Shown here piece by piece: positions 36,163 to 45,498 of a stretch of DNA of 64,000 nt; positions within the stretch are counted from its first letter, which is position 1, and every line of letters begins with the position of its first letter. The DNA is from Sodaliphilus pleomorphus (GTDB taxonomy: Bacteria; Bacteroidota; Bacteroidia; Bacteroidales; Muribaculaceae). The notes under the pieces were generated by a model. The model worked only from the letters and a program-made list of their open reading frames with translations. It was not told where the DNA came from and made no database searches. Position numbers and translations under genes: made by a program. The stretch is taken from positions 1,424,501 to 1,488,500 of the forward strand of contig NZ_CP045696.1 of assembly GCF_009676955.1 (NCBI RefSeq), given 5' to 3'.

Positions 36163-37008
36163 ATGACGAGCGACAAGGAAATGATGCGTATCGATGTGGA
36201 TGAGGTGTTGCGCAAGCGCATGCCCCGGTACTACCGGCACATTCCAAAGTGGCTGACGGGCTGGCTCAAGCGCACCATTCACCAAGACGAGCTCAACGCC
36301 ATCTTGCAGCACATGACGGCCCAGCCGGGCGGCGTGGAGGCTGCCGATGCCGCCCTGAGCGACCTGCAAGTCACGGCCACCCTGGTGGGCGGCCACAACG
36401 TGCCCAGCCAGGGGCGCTACATCTTTGTGAGCAACCACCCGCTGGGCGGCCTCGACGGGCTGTCGCTCATCTCGGTGCTGGGCCACAAGTACGACGGGCA
36501 CATACGCTTCCTGGTCAACGACCTGCTCATGGCCGTGAAGCCCCTGCAAGGCATCTTCCTGCCCGTCAACAAGTACGGGCGCCAGAGCCGCCTGGCCGCA
36601 GTCGAAATCGAGCGCCAGTACCAGGGCGACAACCAGATGATCACCTTCCCGGCCGGGCTGTGCTCGCGCATGACGGGCAGCGGCGAGATTCACGACCTGG
36701 AGTGGCACAAGATGGTGGTGACCCACGCCCTGCACAGCCACCGCGACGTGGTGCCCCTGTACTTCGACGGGCGCAACTCGGGTTTCTTCTACCGGCTGGC
36801 GCGCTGGCGCAAGCGGCTGGGCCTCAAGTTCAACTACGAGATGGTGTATCTGCCCGGCGAGATGTTCAAGTGCCGCGGCAGCAACTTCAAGATCTATGTG
36901 GGGCAGCCCGTGCCGTGGCAGTCGCTCGATGCCAGGCACCCGGCGCAGGAAGCGCGCCGCCTGTGCAGCATGACCTACGGGCTCAGGCCCGCCAAGGAAA
37001 AGGAATAG
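36163..37008 (+). CDS. glsA: Lysophospholipid-type O-acyltransferase, GlsA-like
   Basis: 281 residues of the PlsC acyltransferase superfamily: the catalytic NHxxxxD motif is in FVSNHPLGGLDG, followed by FLPVNKYGRQSR and FPAGLCSRM blocks. Together with the next gene it matches the Bacteroides glycine-lipid pair, in which GlsB N-acylates glycine and GlsA adds a second acyl chain to the hydroxy-acyl group. Glycine lipids and derived lipopeptides occur in Bacteroidota membranes and affect stress survival. Assignment to glycine rather than ornithine lipids is by family relation. Confidence 0.8.
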   Translation: MTSDKEMMRIDVDEVLRKRMPRYYRHIPKWLTGWLKRTIHQDELNAILQHMTAQPGGVEAADAALSDLQVTATLVGGHNVPSQGRYIFVSNHPLGGLDGLSLISVLGHKYDGHIRFLVNDLLMAVKPLQGIFLPVNKYGRQSRLAAVEIERQYQGDNQMITFPAGLCSRMTGSGEIHDLEWHKMVVTHALHSHRDVVPLYFDGRNSGFFYRLARWRKRLGLKFNYEMVYLPGEMFKCRGSNFKIYVGQPVPWQSLDARHPAQEARRLCSMTYGLRPAKEKE

Positions 37009-37011
37009 TAA

Positions 37012-37974
37012 ATGACACATATACATCACAGCAAGATGGTTGAAAAAATTATTGATCCTGTCGACCCAGCCCTCATCGAGCAAGAGCTCACACCCGAGCG
37101 CTTCCTGCGCCGCACCAACAAGGCCGACAACGTGATCTATGTTGTCGACGCCAAGTGCGCCCCCCACACGATGCGCGAGATAGGGCGCCTGCGCGAGATT
37201 TCGTTCAGGGCCTCGGGCGGCGGCACGGGCAAGGCCTGCGACATCGACGAGTTTGACCTCATGGCTCCGCCGTGCCGGCAGCTGCTGGTGTGGAACCCGC
37301 ACAAGCGCGAAATCATAGGTGCCTACCGCTTTATCGCCGGCAACGACATCAAGACCAATGCCGACGGCTCGCCCCGCATAGCCATGGGGCACATGTTCAG
37401 GTTCTCGCCCGCCTTCATGCGCGACTACCTGCCCGTGACCATAGAGCTGGGCCGATCGTTTGTGCGCCCCGAGTACCAGTCGACCCACGCCGGCGTGAAG
37501 GCCATCTTTGCCCTCGACAACCTGTGGGACGGCCTGGGCGCGCTCACCGTGGTGCACCCCGAGATGAAATACCTCATGGGCAAGATGACCATGTATCCCG
37601 CCTACCGGCACGACTGCCGCAACCTGCTGCTGGCCTTCCTCAACCTCTACTTCCCCGACCCCGACGTGCTGGTGCGGCCCATCGACCCGCTCGAGACCAA
37701 TGCCGACGAGCAAGAGCTGGAGTCGTTCTTCGCCGGCAACGACTTCAAAGAGGACTACCGGCGGCTCAACGCCTACATACGCGACCACGGCATCAACATC
37801 CCTCCGCTGGTGAATGCCTACATGAGCCTGTCGCCCAAGATGCGCATGTTTGGCACAGCCATCAACCACGAGTTTGGCGAGGTGGAGGAGAGCGGCATCT
37901 TCTTCAAAATCGACGAGATTGCCAACCAGAAGAAAAGCCGCCACATCGACACCTACATAAAAGACAGCATGTAG
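37012..37974 (+). CDS. glsB: GNAT N-acyltransferase, GlsB-like
   Basis: 320 residues of the hemolysin/OlsB-type GNAT family: EIGRLREISFRASGGGTGKA near residue 65, DLMAPPCRQLLVWNPHKREIIGAYRFI and ELGRSFVRPEYQ are family landmarks. It would form the amide bond between glycine and a 3-hydroxy fatty acid. Starts 3 bases after the GlsA-like stop, so the pair is a tight operon; the wzi gene follows 40 bases later. Confidence 0.85.
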   Translation: MTHIHHSKMVEKIIDPVDPALIEQELTPERFLRRTNKADNVIYVVDAKCAPHTMREIGRLREISFRASGGGTGKACDIDEFDLMAPPCRQLLVWNPHKREIIGAYRFIAGNDIKTNADGSPRIAMGHMFRFSPAFMRDYLPVTIELGRSFVRPEYQSTHAGVKAIFALDNLWDGLGALTVVHPEMKYLMGKMTMYPAYRHDCRNLLLAFLNLYFPDPDVLVRPIDPLETNADEQELESFFAGNDFKEDYRRLNAYIRDHGINIPPLVNAYMSLSPKMRMFGTAINHEFGEVEESGIFFKIDEIANQKKSRHIDTYIKDSM

Positions 37975-38014
37975 CGTGCGCACAGGCCTGCGACACACTA
38001 CCCAACAGCTACCG

Positions 38015-39556
38015 ATGAAACTGAGACTCAACACACTCGCACTGCTCGCGGCAGCCATGACCAGCACCCTGGCCACGGCCGCACAAGGAGGCATCGACTA
38101 TGAGGCTGGCGTGACCGTGAATGCCGGCAGCAGCCACCTGGCCCCCTACTACATCGCCTCCAACCGCGGCGGCACGCTCACCCAGCAATACGGCACGCTG
38201 GCATTTGCCAGCGCCGTGCACGAGCTCGACACGGCCCGGCGCGTGTCGTGGGGCTTCGGCGCCGAGGCATGGGCAGGCTACAGCTCGAGTGCCGACTACG
38301 ACCGCTACAGCGTGGCCGGCGACCTCTTCTACAACAACAGCCAGCACCCGGCCCGCCTGTGGGTGCAGCAACTCTACATCGAGGGCAAGTACCGCTCGGT
38401 GAGGGCCACGCTGGGAGCCAAGACGCTCACCTCGCCAGTGGTGAACCCAGCCCTGTCGAGCGGCGACATGGTGATGAGCGGCAACGCGCGCCTGGGCGGC
38501 GGCGTCAACGTGGGCTTTGTCGACTTCCAGCCCGTGCCCTTCACCCACGGCTGGCTCCAGCTGTGCGGGCAGGTGGGCTACTGGCGCACGGGCGACAGCC
38601 AGTGGCTCAAGCACCACTACAACTACTACAACAACTTCTTGACCACCGGCACGTGGTTCAACTACAAGTATGCCCACTTCCGCACCCGCCCCGACCAGCC
38701 CGTGGTGGTGACCTTCGGCATGCAGGCCGCCTACCAGTTTGGCGGCACCCAGGTGAAATATGACCACGGCATCGAGACCGGGCGCGTCAAGATGAAAAGC
38801 GACATGAAGGCCATCTTTCGCAGCATGATACCCGGCAGCGGCGGCGGCAACGCGGGCGACACCTTTGTCGAGGGCAACCACGTGGGCTCGTGGGACGTGG
38901 CCCTGGAGTGCCGCCTGCCCCGCGAAGCCCGCCTGCGCGCCTACCACGAGCGCCTGTGGGAAGACGGCAGCGGCATCGGCTTCCAGAACGGCTTCGACGG
39001 CCTGTGGGGCATCGAGTACCGCGCCGGCCACAGCGGCCCTGTCGAGGGCGTGGTGCTCGAGTGGGTAGAGCTCACCAACCAGAGCGGCCCCATCCACTTC
39101 AACCCGGCCGACCACGAGGGCAACCAGCTCACAGGCCAGGCCACCGGCGCCGACAACTACTACAACAACTATGCCTACAACGGCTATGCCAGCCACGGCA
39201 TGTCGATAGGGTCGCCCTTTGTGAAGGCACCCCTCTACAACACCAACGGCTACATGGGCTATCTCGACACCCAGATGCGCGGTCTGCACTTGGGCATCGC
39301 GGGCACCGTGGCGCCAGGCATTGGCTACCGTGCCCTGGCCAGCTACCGCCGCGCTTGGGGCACGCCCTTCCTGCCTCGCGTCGAGGGAGCCGGCTGCACC
39401 TCGCTGCTGGTCGAGACCGTGATCGTGCCCGCATGGATGCGCCAGCTCACCCTCAAGGCACAGTTTGCCTGCGACCTGGGCAAGCTCTACGGCGACAACG
39501 CCGGCGCCCTGGTATCGATCACCTATCACGGCAACCTAAACTTCAAGAAACGATGA
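38015..39556 (+). CDS. Capsule assembly Wzi family outer-membrane protein
   Basis: 513 residues from the ATG at 38015 with signal peptide (ending LATAAQGG). Amphipathic strand repeats, such as ARLWVQQLYIEGKYRSVRAT, GGGVNVGFVDFQPVPFTHG and RLRAYHERLWEDGSG, fit the 18-stranded barrel of Wzi, a lectin-like protein attaching capsule to the outer membrane. Belongs to the glsAB transcript by spacing (40 bases). Confidence 0.8.
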   Translation: MKLRLNTLALLAAAMTSTLATAAQGGIDYEAGVTVNAGSSHLAPYYIASNRGGTLTQQYGTLAFASAVHELDTARRVSWGFGAEAWAGYSSSADYDRYSVAGDLFYNNSQHPARLWVQQLYIEGKYRSVRATLGAKTLTSPVVNPALSSGDMVMSGNARLGGGVNVGFVDFQPVPFTHGWLQLCGQVGYWRTGDSQWLKHHYNYYNNFLTTGTWFNYKYAHFRTRPDQPVVVTFGMQAAYQFGGTQVKYDHGIETGRVKMKSDMKAIFRSMIPGSGGGNAGDTFVEGNHVGSWDVALECRLPREARLRAYHERLWEDGSGIGFQNGFDGLWGIEYRAGHSGPVEGVVLEWVELTNQSGPIHFNPADHEGNQLTGQATGADNYYNNYAYNGYASHGMSIGSPFVKAPLYNTNGYMGYLDTQMRGLHLGIAGTVAPGIGYRALASYRRAWGTPFLPRVEGAGCTSLLVETVIVPAWMRQLTLKAQFACDLGKLYGDNAGALVSITYHGNLNFKKR

Positions 39557-39984
39557 AAGCATTACTCCATACACTACTGTGCACCCTCGTGGTGCTCGCT
39601 GCCGGGTGGGCAACCCAGTCGTGCACCCACAACGGCGGCGACGTGAGCCCCTGGTGGGGCACTTGGCACGTGGAGAGCGTCGAGGCCCAGGGCAAGCCAG
39701 TGACCACTATCGCAGGCGACTTCTTCTTCCAGTTCCAGGGCGAAGTGGTGCGCTTGAGCTGGCGCAACGACCGCTACGACAGCGCCGAGAGCTACGGCAA
39801 CTGGAGCGAGGGCCAGGGCACCATCACCATGCGCTTTGTCAACCCCGACGCGCAGCCGCTCGCCCTGCCAGGCCTGGGCGCGACCACCACTTTCACCATC
39901 GAGCACAAGAGCCACCAGCGCATCGTGCTCTCGACAGTGGCCCAGGGCGCGAGCTACCGCTACACGCTCAAGAAAGTGGTATAG
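39553..39984 (+). CDS. Lipocalin-like lipoprotein
   Basis: 143 residues, ATG overlapping the Wzi stop by 4 bases. N-terminal hydrophobic stretch and TQSC give a lipobox (Cys24). The mature part (WWGTWHVESVEAQGKPVTT, FFFQFQGEVVRLSWR, SYRYTLKKV) resembles lipocalin-like domains of Bacteroidota lipoproteins. Function unknown; probably co-produced with Wzi. Confidence 0.7.
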   Translation: MKALLHTLLCTLVVLAAGWATQSCTHNGGDVSPWWGTWHVESVEAQGKPVTTIAGDFFFQFQGEVVRLSWRNDRYDSAESYGNWSEGQGTITMRFVNPDAQPLALPGLGATTTFTIEHKSHQRIVLSTVAQGASYRYTLKKVV

Positions 39985-39986
39985 TG

Positions 39987-40017
39987 TTGCTTTTTTCGCC
40001 CCAAAGTCGTAACTTTG
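39987..40017 (+). promoter_or_regulatory. Promoter of tyrS
   Basis: TTG at 39987-39989, 20 bases, TAACTTTG at 40010-40017. Confidence 0.8.
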
Positions 40018-40071
40018 CACACCGCAACAATATTGGAAACAATTCACAACTAAACGTTTATCATTCAATCG

Positions 40072-41376
40072 ATGGATAATAAAATCAACTTTGTAAAAGA
40101 ACTTGAATGGCGTGGCATGATCAACAACATCATGCCAGGCACCGACGAACAACTCAACCGCGAGATGACATCGGCCTACGTGGGCATCGACCCCACGGCC
40201 GACTCACTGCATATAGGCCACCTGGTGGGCATCATGATGCTCAAGCACTTCCAGCGCGCCGGCCACCGGCCCATCGCCCTCATAGGCGGCGCCACCGGCA
40301 TGATAGGCGACCCCTCGATGAAGTCGCAAGAGCGCGTGCTCATCGACGAGCCCACCCTGCGCCACAACCAGGAGTGCATACGCCGCCAGCTGGCCAAGTT
40401 TCTCGACTTCGACAGCGACGCCCCCAACCACGCCATCCTGGTCAACAACTACGACTGGATGAAAAACTACAGCTTCCTGCAGTTCATACGCGACATTGGC
40501 AAGCACATCACCGTCAACTACATGATGGCCAAGGACTCGGTCAAGAAGCGCCTGGCCGCCAACGCCGACCACGGCATGTCGTTCACCGAGTTCTCCTACC
40601 AGCTGTTGCAGGGCTACGACTTCCTGCACCTGTACCGCGCCGAGGGCTGCAAGCTGCAGATGGGCGGCAGCGACCAGTGGGGCAACATCACCACCGGCAC
40701 CGAGCTCATACGCCGCATGGACGGCGGCGAGGCCTATGCCATCACCTGCCCCCTGATCACCAAGGCCGACGGCACCAAGTTTGGCAAGACCGAGGGCGGC
40801 AACGTGTGGCTCGACCCCAAGCGCACCTCGCCCTACAAGTTCTACCAGTTCTGGGTGAACGTGAGCGACGCCGATGCTGCCAAGTATATCAAAATCTTCA
40901 CCGACCTCACCCAAGACGACATCGCCGCCCTCGAGCAGCAACAGGCCGCCGACCCCGGCCAGCGCCCCCTGCAGAAGCGCCTGGCCAAGGAAATCACCAC
41001 CATGGTGCACAGCGCCCAGGACTACGAGACCGCAGTCGAGGCCTCGCAAATCCTCTTCAGCAACAAGGCCAACGACATCCTGCACAAGATCGACGAGGCC
41101 ACGCTGCTCAGCGTCTTCGAGGGCGTGCCGCAGTTTGAGGTGAGTCGCGACCGCCTCTCGGCCGGCATCCCCGCCATCCAGCTGCTCACCGACGAGGCCG
41201 CCGTCTTCTCCAGCAAGGGCGAAATGCGCAAGATGACACAGGGCGGCGGCGTGAGCATCAACAAGGAGAAACTCACCGACCCCAACGCCACTATCGACGC
41301 CAGCCACCTGCTCAACGGCAAGTACATCCTGGCCCAGCGCGGCAAGAAAAACTACTACCTGCTCATCGCCAAGTAG
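40072..41376 (+). CDS. tyrS: Tyrosyl-tRNA synthetase
   Basis: 434 residues, class I synthetase. [14 protein letters not shown] carries the HIGH motif, [12 protein letters not shown] binds tyrosine, and [13 protein letters not shown] is the KMSKS loop; an S4-like RNA-binding domain ([18 protein letters not shown]) ends the protein. Charges tRNA-Tyr. Normal length, strong promoter. Confidence 0.97.
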   Translation: MDNKINFVKELEWRGMINNIMPGTDEQLNREMTSAYVGIDPTADSLHIGHLVGIMMLKHFQRAGHRPIALIGGATGMIGDPSMKSQERVLIDEPTLRHNQECIRRQLAKFLDFDSDAPNHAILVNNYDWMKNYSFLQFIRDIGKHITVNYMMAKDSVKKRLAANADHGMSFTEFSYQLLQGYDFLHLYRAEGCKLQMGGSDQWGNITTGTELIRRMDGGEAYAITCPLITKADGTKFGKTEGGNVWLDPKRTSPYKFYQFWVNVSDADAAKYIKIFTDLTQDDIAALEQQQAADPGQRPLQKRLAKEITTMVHSAQDYETAVEASQILFSNKANDILHKIDEATLLSVFEGVPQFEVSRDRLSAGIPAIQLLTDEAAVFSSKGEMRKMTQGGGVSINKEKLTDPNATIDASHLLNGKYILAQRGKKNYYLLIAK

Positions 41377-41431
41377 CCACAGCCGCCAGCGTGCTGCCAG
41401 GCGGCAGCACGACAGCCCGCCACAACACACA

Positions 41432-41471
41432 GCGAGGGAGTGCCCCACCCACGGGAGCCTCCCTCGCTTTT
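41432..41471 (+). terminator. Terminator after tyrS
   Basis: GCGAGGGAG pairs with CTCCCTCGC, then TTTT. The rest of the gap to 41694 shows no gene; TAATTTTG at 41669-41676 is a likely -7 box for the next gene. Confidence 0.75.
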
Positions 41472-41694
41472 GATTTCACACCCCGCTGCCACGGGAGTCT
41501 CGCGTCACGTGCCACCATTAGTCCCCTGGCATTTTGTGGGTGAAGAATGGGCGGGCTGGCGGCGGGGCATGGCTTGGCACGCGACCCTTGCGCGGTGGCC
41601 CGCACGGCGGCAGGGGCGTGTTTACATCTATTAATAGTCGCGATGGGAGAAAGTCGGGTTTTTATTTGTAATTTTGCCCAAAAACAAGGATAAC

Positions 41695-42087
41695 ATGAAG
41701 CGTATTCTCACAACGATTGTCATCGCCCTGGCCTTCAGCATCATGTCGCTGGCCCAGGGCTATGCCCAGGCCTACTTCCCGGTGCGCCTGCACGACTTTG
41801 GGTACATCAAGGAGGAGAAGGGTCCTGTGTCCTACACCTTCGAGCTCGAGAACAAGGGCACCAAGCCGCTCATCATCGTGCAGGTCACGGCCTCGTGCGG
41901 CTGCACGCGGCCCGAGTACTCGACGCGGCCCATCAAGCCTGGCAAGAAAGGCAAGATCCAGGTCACCTACAGCCCCTACGGGCGGCCGGGAGCCTTTGAA
42001 AAAATCATAAAAGTGAAGACCAACGGCCGCGAGAAGCGCACCCTGCTTGTGATCTCGGGCACTGTGATACCACGAGGCAAGAAATGA
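41695..42087 (+). CDS. DUF1573 protein, single domain
   Basis: 130 residues from the ATG at 41695: signal peptide (ending MSLAQG) and one DUF1573 Ig-like domain with the signature VRLHDFGYIKEEKGPVSYTF ... VTASCGCTRPEYS. Such ASPM/SPD-2/Hydin-like proteins are abundant in Bacteroidota envelopes; function not established. Overlaps the next gene by 4 bases. Confidence 0.85.
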   Translation: MKRILTTIVIALAFSIMSLAQGYAQAYFPVRLHDFGYIKEEKGPVSYTFELENKGTKPLIIVQVTASCGCTRPEYSTRPIKPGKKGKIQVTYSPYGRPGAFEKIIKVKTNGREKRTLLVISGTVIPRGKK

Positions 42088-43211
42088 AACGAAGCATCGA
42101 GCTACACGAGTTGCTGCGCTGCACTGTGGCAGTGCTGGCGCTGGCGCTGTGGCTGCCGGCCGCATGGGGGCAGGGCGTGCCCACGTGGGTAGAGCAGGTG
42201 CACGACTTCGGCACCTTCAAGGAGGAGCTCAACACCGTGACCTGCACCATGCGCGTGGTGAACACGGGCGACTCGGCCATGGTCATCACCCGCGTGCAGC
42301 CCAACTGCGGCTGCACTGTGGCCCAATACAGCCACGAGGTGATGCAGCCTGGCGACACTGGCAGCGTCACGCTCACCTACAACGCCCGCCACATTCCAGG
42401 CCAGTTTGAGAAGAAGGTGCTGGTCTACACCAGCGGGCGGCCGCGCAAGACGGTGCTCACCATCAAGGGCAAGGTCATAGGCACGCCCGAGACCGTGAGC
42501 GACACCTACCCCTTTGCCGTGGGGCCGCTGCGCCTGAGCACGGGCAACTTGCCGCTGGGCGAGATCTACAAGGGCAAGGCCACCGATGCCTACATAAGCG
42601 GCTACAACACCGCCCCCGACACCATGCTCGTGAGCCTGGGCCGCGACATGCCTGCCACCATCTCGGCCCACGCCGTGCCCGACACCGTCGAGCCTGGCGG
42701 CCTCTTTATCATCTCGGTCTACTACCGCACGGCCCAAGCCAGGCTGTGGGGGCTCAACATCGACACGCTGAGCGTGCTGGCCACACCGCTGCACGCCACG
42801 TCGACAGCCACGAGCGGCGCTGCCAAGGTGAGCGTGATGTGCAACGTGAAAGAGGACTTCTCGCGCCTGGGCGACAAGCAGCGGCGCCAGGCCCCCGTAG
42901 TGGAGCTCTCGGCCACCAAGGTCGACTTTGGCGACGTGGCGGCAGGCACGGGTGCGGTCGAGCGCACGTTGCAGGTCAAGAACACCGGCCGCCACGCGCT
43001 CAAGCTGCGGCGGCTCTTTGTGCCCGGCGGCGAGGGCATCACGGCCACTTGCGACCAGGCCGAGATCAAGCGGGGGCGCACGGCCACCGTCACCTTGCGC
43101 CTCGACCCCAGCCGGCGCCGCGGCACGGTGGTGAACACGAGCCTCAACGTCATCACCAACGACCCCTACACCCCGCAGTCGCTGGTGCGGCTCGTGGGCA
43201 TCGTGCACTGA
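42084..43211 (+). CDS. DUF1573 protein, two domains
   Basis: 375 residues, signal peptide (ending LPAAWGQG). First DUF1573 domain EQVHDFGTFKEELNTVTCTM ... VQPNCGCTVAQYS; a middle beta domain; a second, more diverged module near VELSATKVDFGDVAAGTGAV ... VKNTGRHALKLRRLFV with TLNVITNDPY-type ending. Start overlaps the preceding gene (ATGA), indicating translational coupling. Envelope structural role presumed. Confidence 0.85.
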   Translation: MKRSIELHELLRCTVAVLALALWLPAAWGQGVPTWVEQVHDFGTFKEELNTVTCTMRVVNTGDSAMVITRVQPNCGCTVAQYSHEVMQPGDTGSVTLTYNARHIPGQFEKKVLVYTSGRPRKTVLTIKGKVIGTPETVSDTYPFAVGPLRLSTGNLPLGEIYKGKATDAYISGYNTAPDTMLVSLGRDMPATISAHAVPDTVEPGGLFIISVYYRTAQARLWGLNIDTLSVLATPLHATSTATSGAAKVSVMCNVKEDFSRLGDKQRRQAPVVELSATKVDFGDVAAGTGAVERTLQVKNTGRHALKLRRLFVPGGEGITATCDQAEIKRGRTATVTLRLDPSRRRGTVVNTSLNVITNDPYTPQSLVRLVGIVH

Positions 43212-43270
43212 AACGGGTGCAAGCACAATCACAAGCAAAAAGAAACCTCTTAACTACATCAACAATCGAA

Positions 43271-44422
43271 ATGAGCACAACAAAAATCATCAAGCACACC
43301 GACGAGAATCCACAGGTCGAACACCCCGAGAACGAGGCCTGCTACAGCGGCCTGCAAGTGAACGCAGGCATCGAGCAGCCACCCGTGATCAACCCCTACC
43401 TGAAACACCGCAAGCACAGGCCGCAGCTCACGGCCGCCGACTATGTCGAGGGCCTGCGCAAGGGCGACACCACCATTCTGGGGCAGGCAGTGACCCTGGT
43501 CGAGAGCCTGCTGCCCGAGAAGCAAGCCGTGGCCCAGGAAGTGATCGAAAAGTGCCTGCCCTATGCGGGCAAGAGCCGCCGCATAGGCATCACCGGCGTG
43601 CCCGGCGCCGGCAAGAGCACCTCGATCGACGTCTTCGGCACCTACCTGCTCGACCGCAACCCCGCCGACAAGCTGGCCGTGCTGGCCATCGACCCCAGCA
43701 GCGAGCGCTCCAAGGGCTCGATACTGGGCGACAAGACCCGCATGGAGAAACTCTCGATACATCCCCGCGCCTTCATTCGCCCTTCGCCATCGGCCGGCTC
43801 GCTGGGCGGCGTGGCACGCAAGACCCGCGAGACGATAGTGCTGTGCGAGGCCGCCGGCTACAACCACATCTTTGTCGAGACCGTGGGCGTGGGCCAGAGC
43901 GAGACCGCCGTGCACTCGATGGTCGACTTCTTCCTGCTCATTCAGATTGCCGGCGCCGGCGACGAGCTGCAAGGCATCAAGCGCGGCATCATGGAGATGG
44001 CCGACGCCATCGCCATCAACAAGGCCGACGGCGACAACGTGGACCGCGCCAAGATTCAGGCCGCCGAGTTCCAGAATGCCCTCCACCTCTATCCCCTGCC
44101 TCCCAGCGGCGTCGAGCCCAAGGTCACGACCTACTCGGGCTACTACAACCTCAACATCGACACGCTGTGGCACATCATCGACGACTACTTCCAGGCTGTG
44201 GACCGCAACGGCTACTTCCAGGAGCGCCGCCGCCAGCAAGAGAAGTACTGGATGTATGAGACCATCAACGAGCAACTCAAAAGCAACTTCTACAACGACC
44301 CCGAAATCGACGACCTGCTGCGCATCAAGCAGCGCATGGTGCTCGACAACAAGCAGTCGTCGTTTGTGGCCGCTGGCGACATATTGAAATTTTATTTCGA
44401 CAAACTAAAAAAAACAGATTGA
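43271..44422 (+). CDS. meaB: Methylmalonyl-CoA mutase-associated GTPase MeaB
   Basis: 383 residues from the ATG at 43271. GTPase motifs: ITGVPGAGKSTSID, DPSSERSKGSILGDKTRM, VETVGVGQSE and INKADGDN; C-terminal dimerisation arm helices. MeaB/ArgK loads and protects B12-dependent methylmalonyl-CoA mutase, used in succinate-to-propionate fermentation. The mutase genes are not in the window. The residues before TAADYVEGLRKGD are a variable leader. Confidence 0.93.
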   Translation: MSTTKIIKHTDENPQVEHPENEACYSGLQVNAGIEQPPVINPYLKHRKHRPQLTAADYVEGLRKGDTTILGQAVTLVESLLPEKQAVAQEVIEKCLPYAGKSRRIGITGVPGAGKSTSIDVFGTYLLDRNPADKLAVLAIDPSSERSKGSILGDKTRMEKLSIHPRAFIRPSPSAGSLGGVARKTRETIVLCEAAGYNHIFVETVGVGQSETAVHSMVDFFLLIQIAGAGDELQGIKRGIMEMADAIAINKADGDNVDRAKIQAAEFQNALHLYPLPPSGVEPKVTTYSGYYNLNIDTLWHIIDDYFQAVDRNGYFQERRRQQEKYWMYETINEQLKSNFYNDPEIDDLLRIKQRMVLDNKQSSFVAAGDILKFYFDKLKKTD

Positions 44423-44424
44423 TT

Positions 44425-44892
44425 ATGAACCGACTGATGCATATCGTGGCACTGCTGGCAGTGATACTGCTGTGTGCCAATTGCTCGACAACCCGCAAGC
44501 TCGAGGCCGACGCCGTGCCCATGGGCTATACCGAACTCCAGAACTACTATGTGAGCAACACCGTCTCGGTCAAGCAGCCTTATCGCCACGTGTTCACCAC
44601 CGAAGAGGAATTTAGCCGCTACTTCGGCGAGGCGGCCACCATGAGCCCCAACGGGCAAGCCACCGTCGTGAACTGGGGCACCCAGTATGTGCTGGCCGTG
44701 ATCAACCCGTCGACCGACCGCGCCACGCGCATGTATCCAGTGAGCGTGCTGCAAAACGGCGACGCCATCATCTTCAACTACAAGGTAGAGAAGGGCGAGA
44801 AGCAGTCCTACACCATCACCCCCTATGTGGCCGTGGTGCTCGACAAGCCCGTGAGCCAGCAGCAATACACCTTCTACTACAACGAGAAGTGA
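44425..44892 (+). CDS. Small lipoprotein
   Basis: 155 residues from the ATG at 44425, 2 bases after the meaB stop. Lipobox in LLCANC (Cys about 20). Mature part: QNYYVSNTVSVKQPYRHVFT ... EEFSRYFGEAATM ... GDAIIFNYKVEKGEKQSYTI. Family not recognised. Co-transcribed with meaB by spacing. Confidence 0.7.
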   Translation: MNRLMHIVALLAVILLCANCSTTRKLEADAVPMGYTELQNYYVSNTVSVKQPYRHVFTTEEEFSRYFGEAATMSPNGQATVVNWGTQYVLAVINPSTDRATRMYPVSVLQNGDAIIFNYKVEKGEKQSYTITPYVAVVLDKPVSQQQYTFYYNEK

Positions 44893-44944
44893 GCCTGGCA
44901 TTAACCTATATATATACACACACCAAAAAAGCAACAACACCACT

Positions 44945-45382
44945 ATGGACGACGACAAGAAATATTGCTACAAGTATCCACGTCCCGCAGTCACGACCGA
45001 CTGCGTGCTGCTCTCGCCCGACGGCGGACAGATGCAAGTGCTGCTCGTTGAGCGCGGCCACGAGCCCTACAAGGGCTGCTGGGCACTGCCTGGCGGCTTT
45101 ATCAACATCGACGAGGACGCCCCTGCCGCCTGCCGCCGCGAGCTCAAGGAGGAGACGGGCATCGCCGCGGGCCAGCTCATGCAGCTGGGCGCCTACACCA
45201 AGCCCGACCGCGACCCGCGCGGCCGCGTGATATCGATCGTGTTTCTGGCCTACGTCGACAAGCGCGTCGAGCCCCAGGCCGGCGACGACGCCAGCAAGGC
45301 CCGCTGGTTCAAGCTCACCGAGCTGCCCGAGTTGGCCTTCGACCATGCCCAGATACTGCGCGACGTGGCCGCAATGCTATAG
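44945..45382 (+). CDS. Nudix hydrolase
   Basis: 145 residues. Nudix box GGFINIDEDAPAACRRELKEETGI is complete (GX5EX7REUXEEXGU pattern with D at the first acidic position), preceded by GCWALPGGF. Length and lack of extra domains fit ADP-ribose or NTP hydrolases (for example AcrB-like or MutT-like); substrate not determinable. A hydrolase of nucleoside diphosphate derivatives. Confidence 0.88.
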   Translation: MDDDKKYCYKYPRPAVTTDCVLLSPDGGQMQVLLVERGHEPYKGCWALPGGFINIDEDAPAACRRELKEETGIAAGQLMQLGAYTKPDRDPRGRVISIVFLAYVDKRVEPQAGDDASKARWFKLTELPELAFDHAQILRDVAAML

Positions 45383-45498
45383 CGCCACGCCGCACAGGGG
45401 GAGGGTAAGGGACAAAAAAATATTGCGCTCACCCGCCGCTATTGGGCAAAACCATGTGGCTCCACAGCACAGTGCGGCGGGGGTGCCGCCCCCTTCCT

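Noticed and set aside
36151..38094. 647-codon minus-strand frame over glsA-glsB
   Set aside because: Antisense shadow; the plus strand encodes two well-known acyltransferases with promoter and tight spacing.
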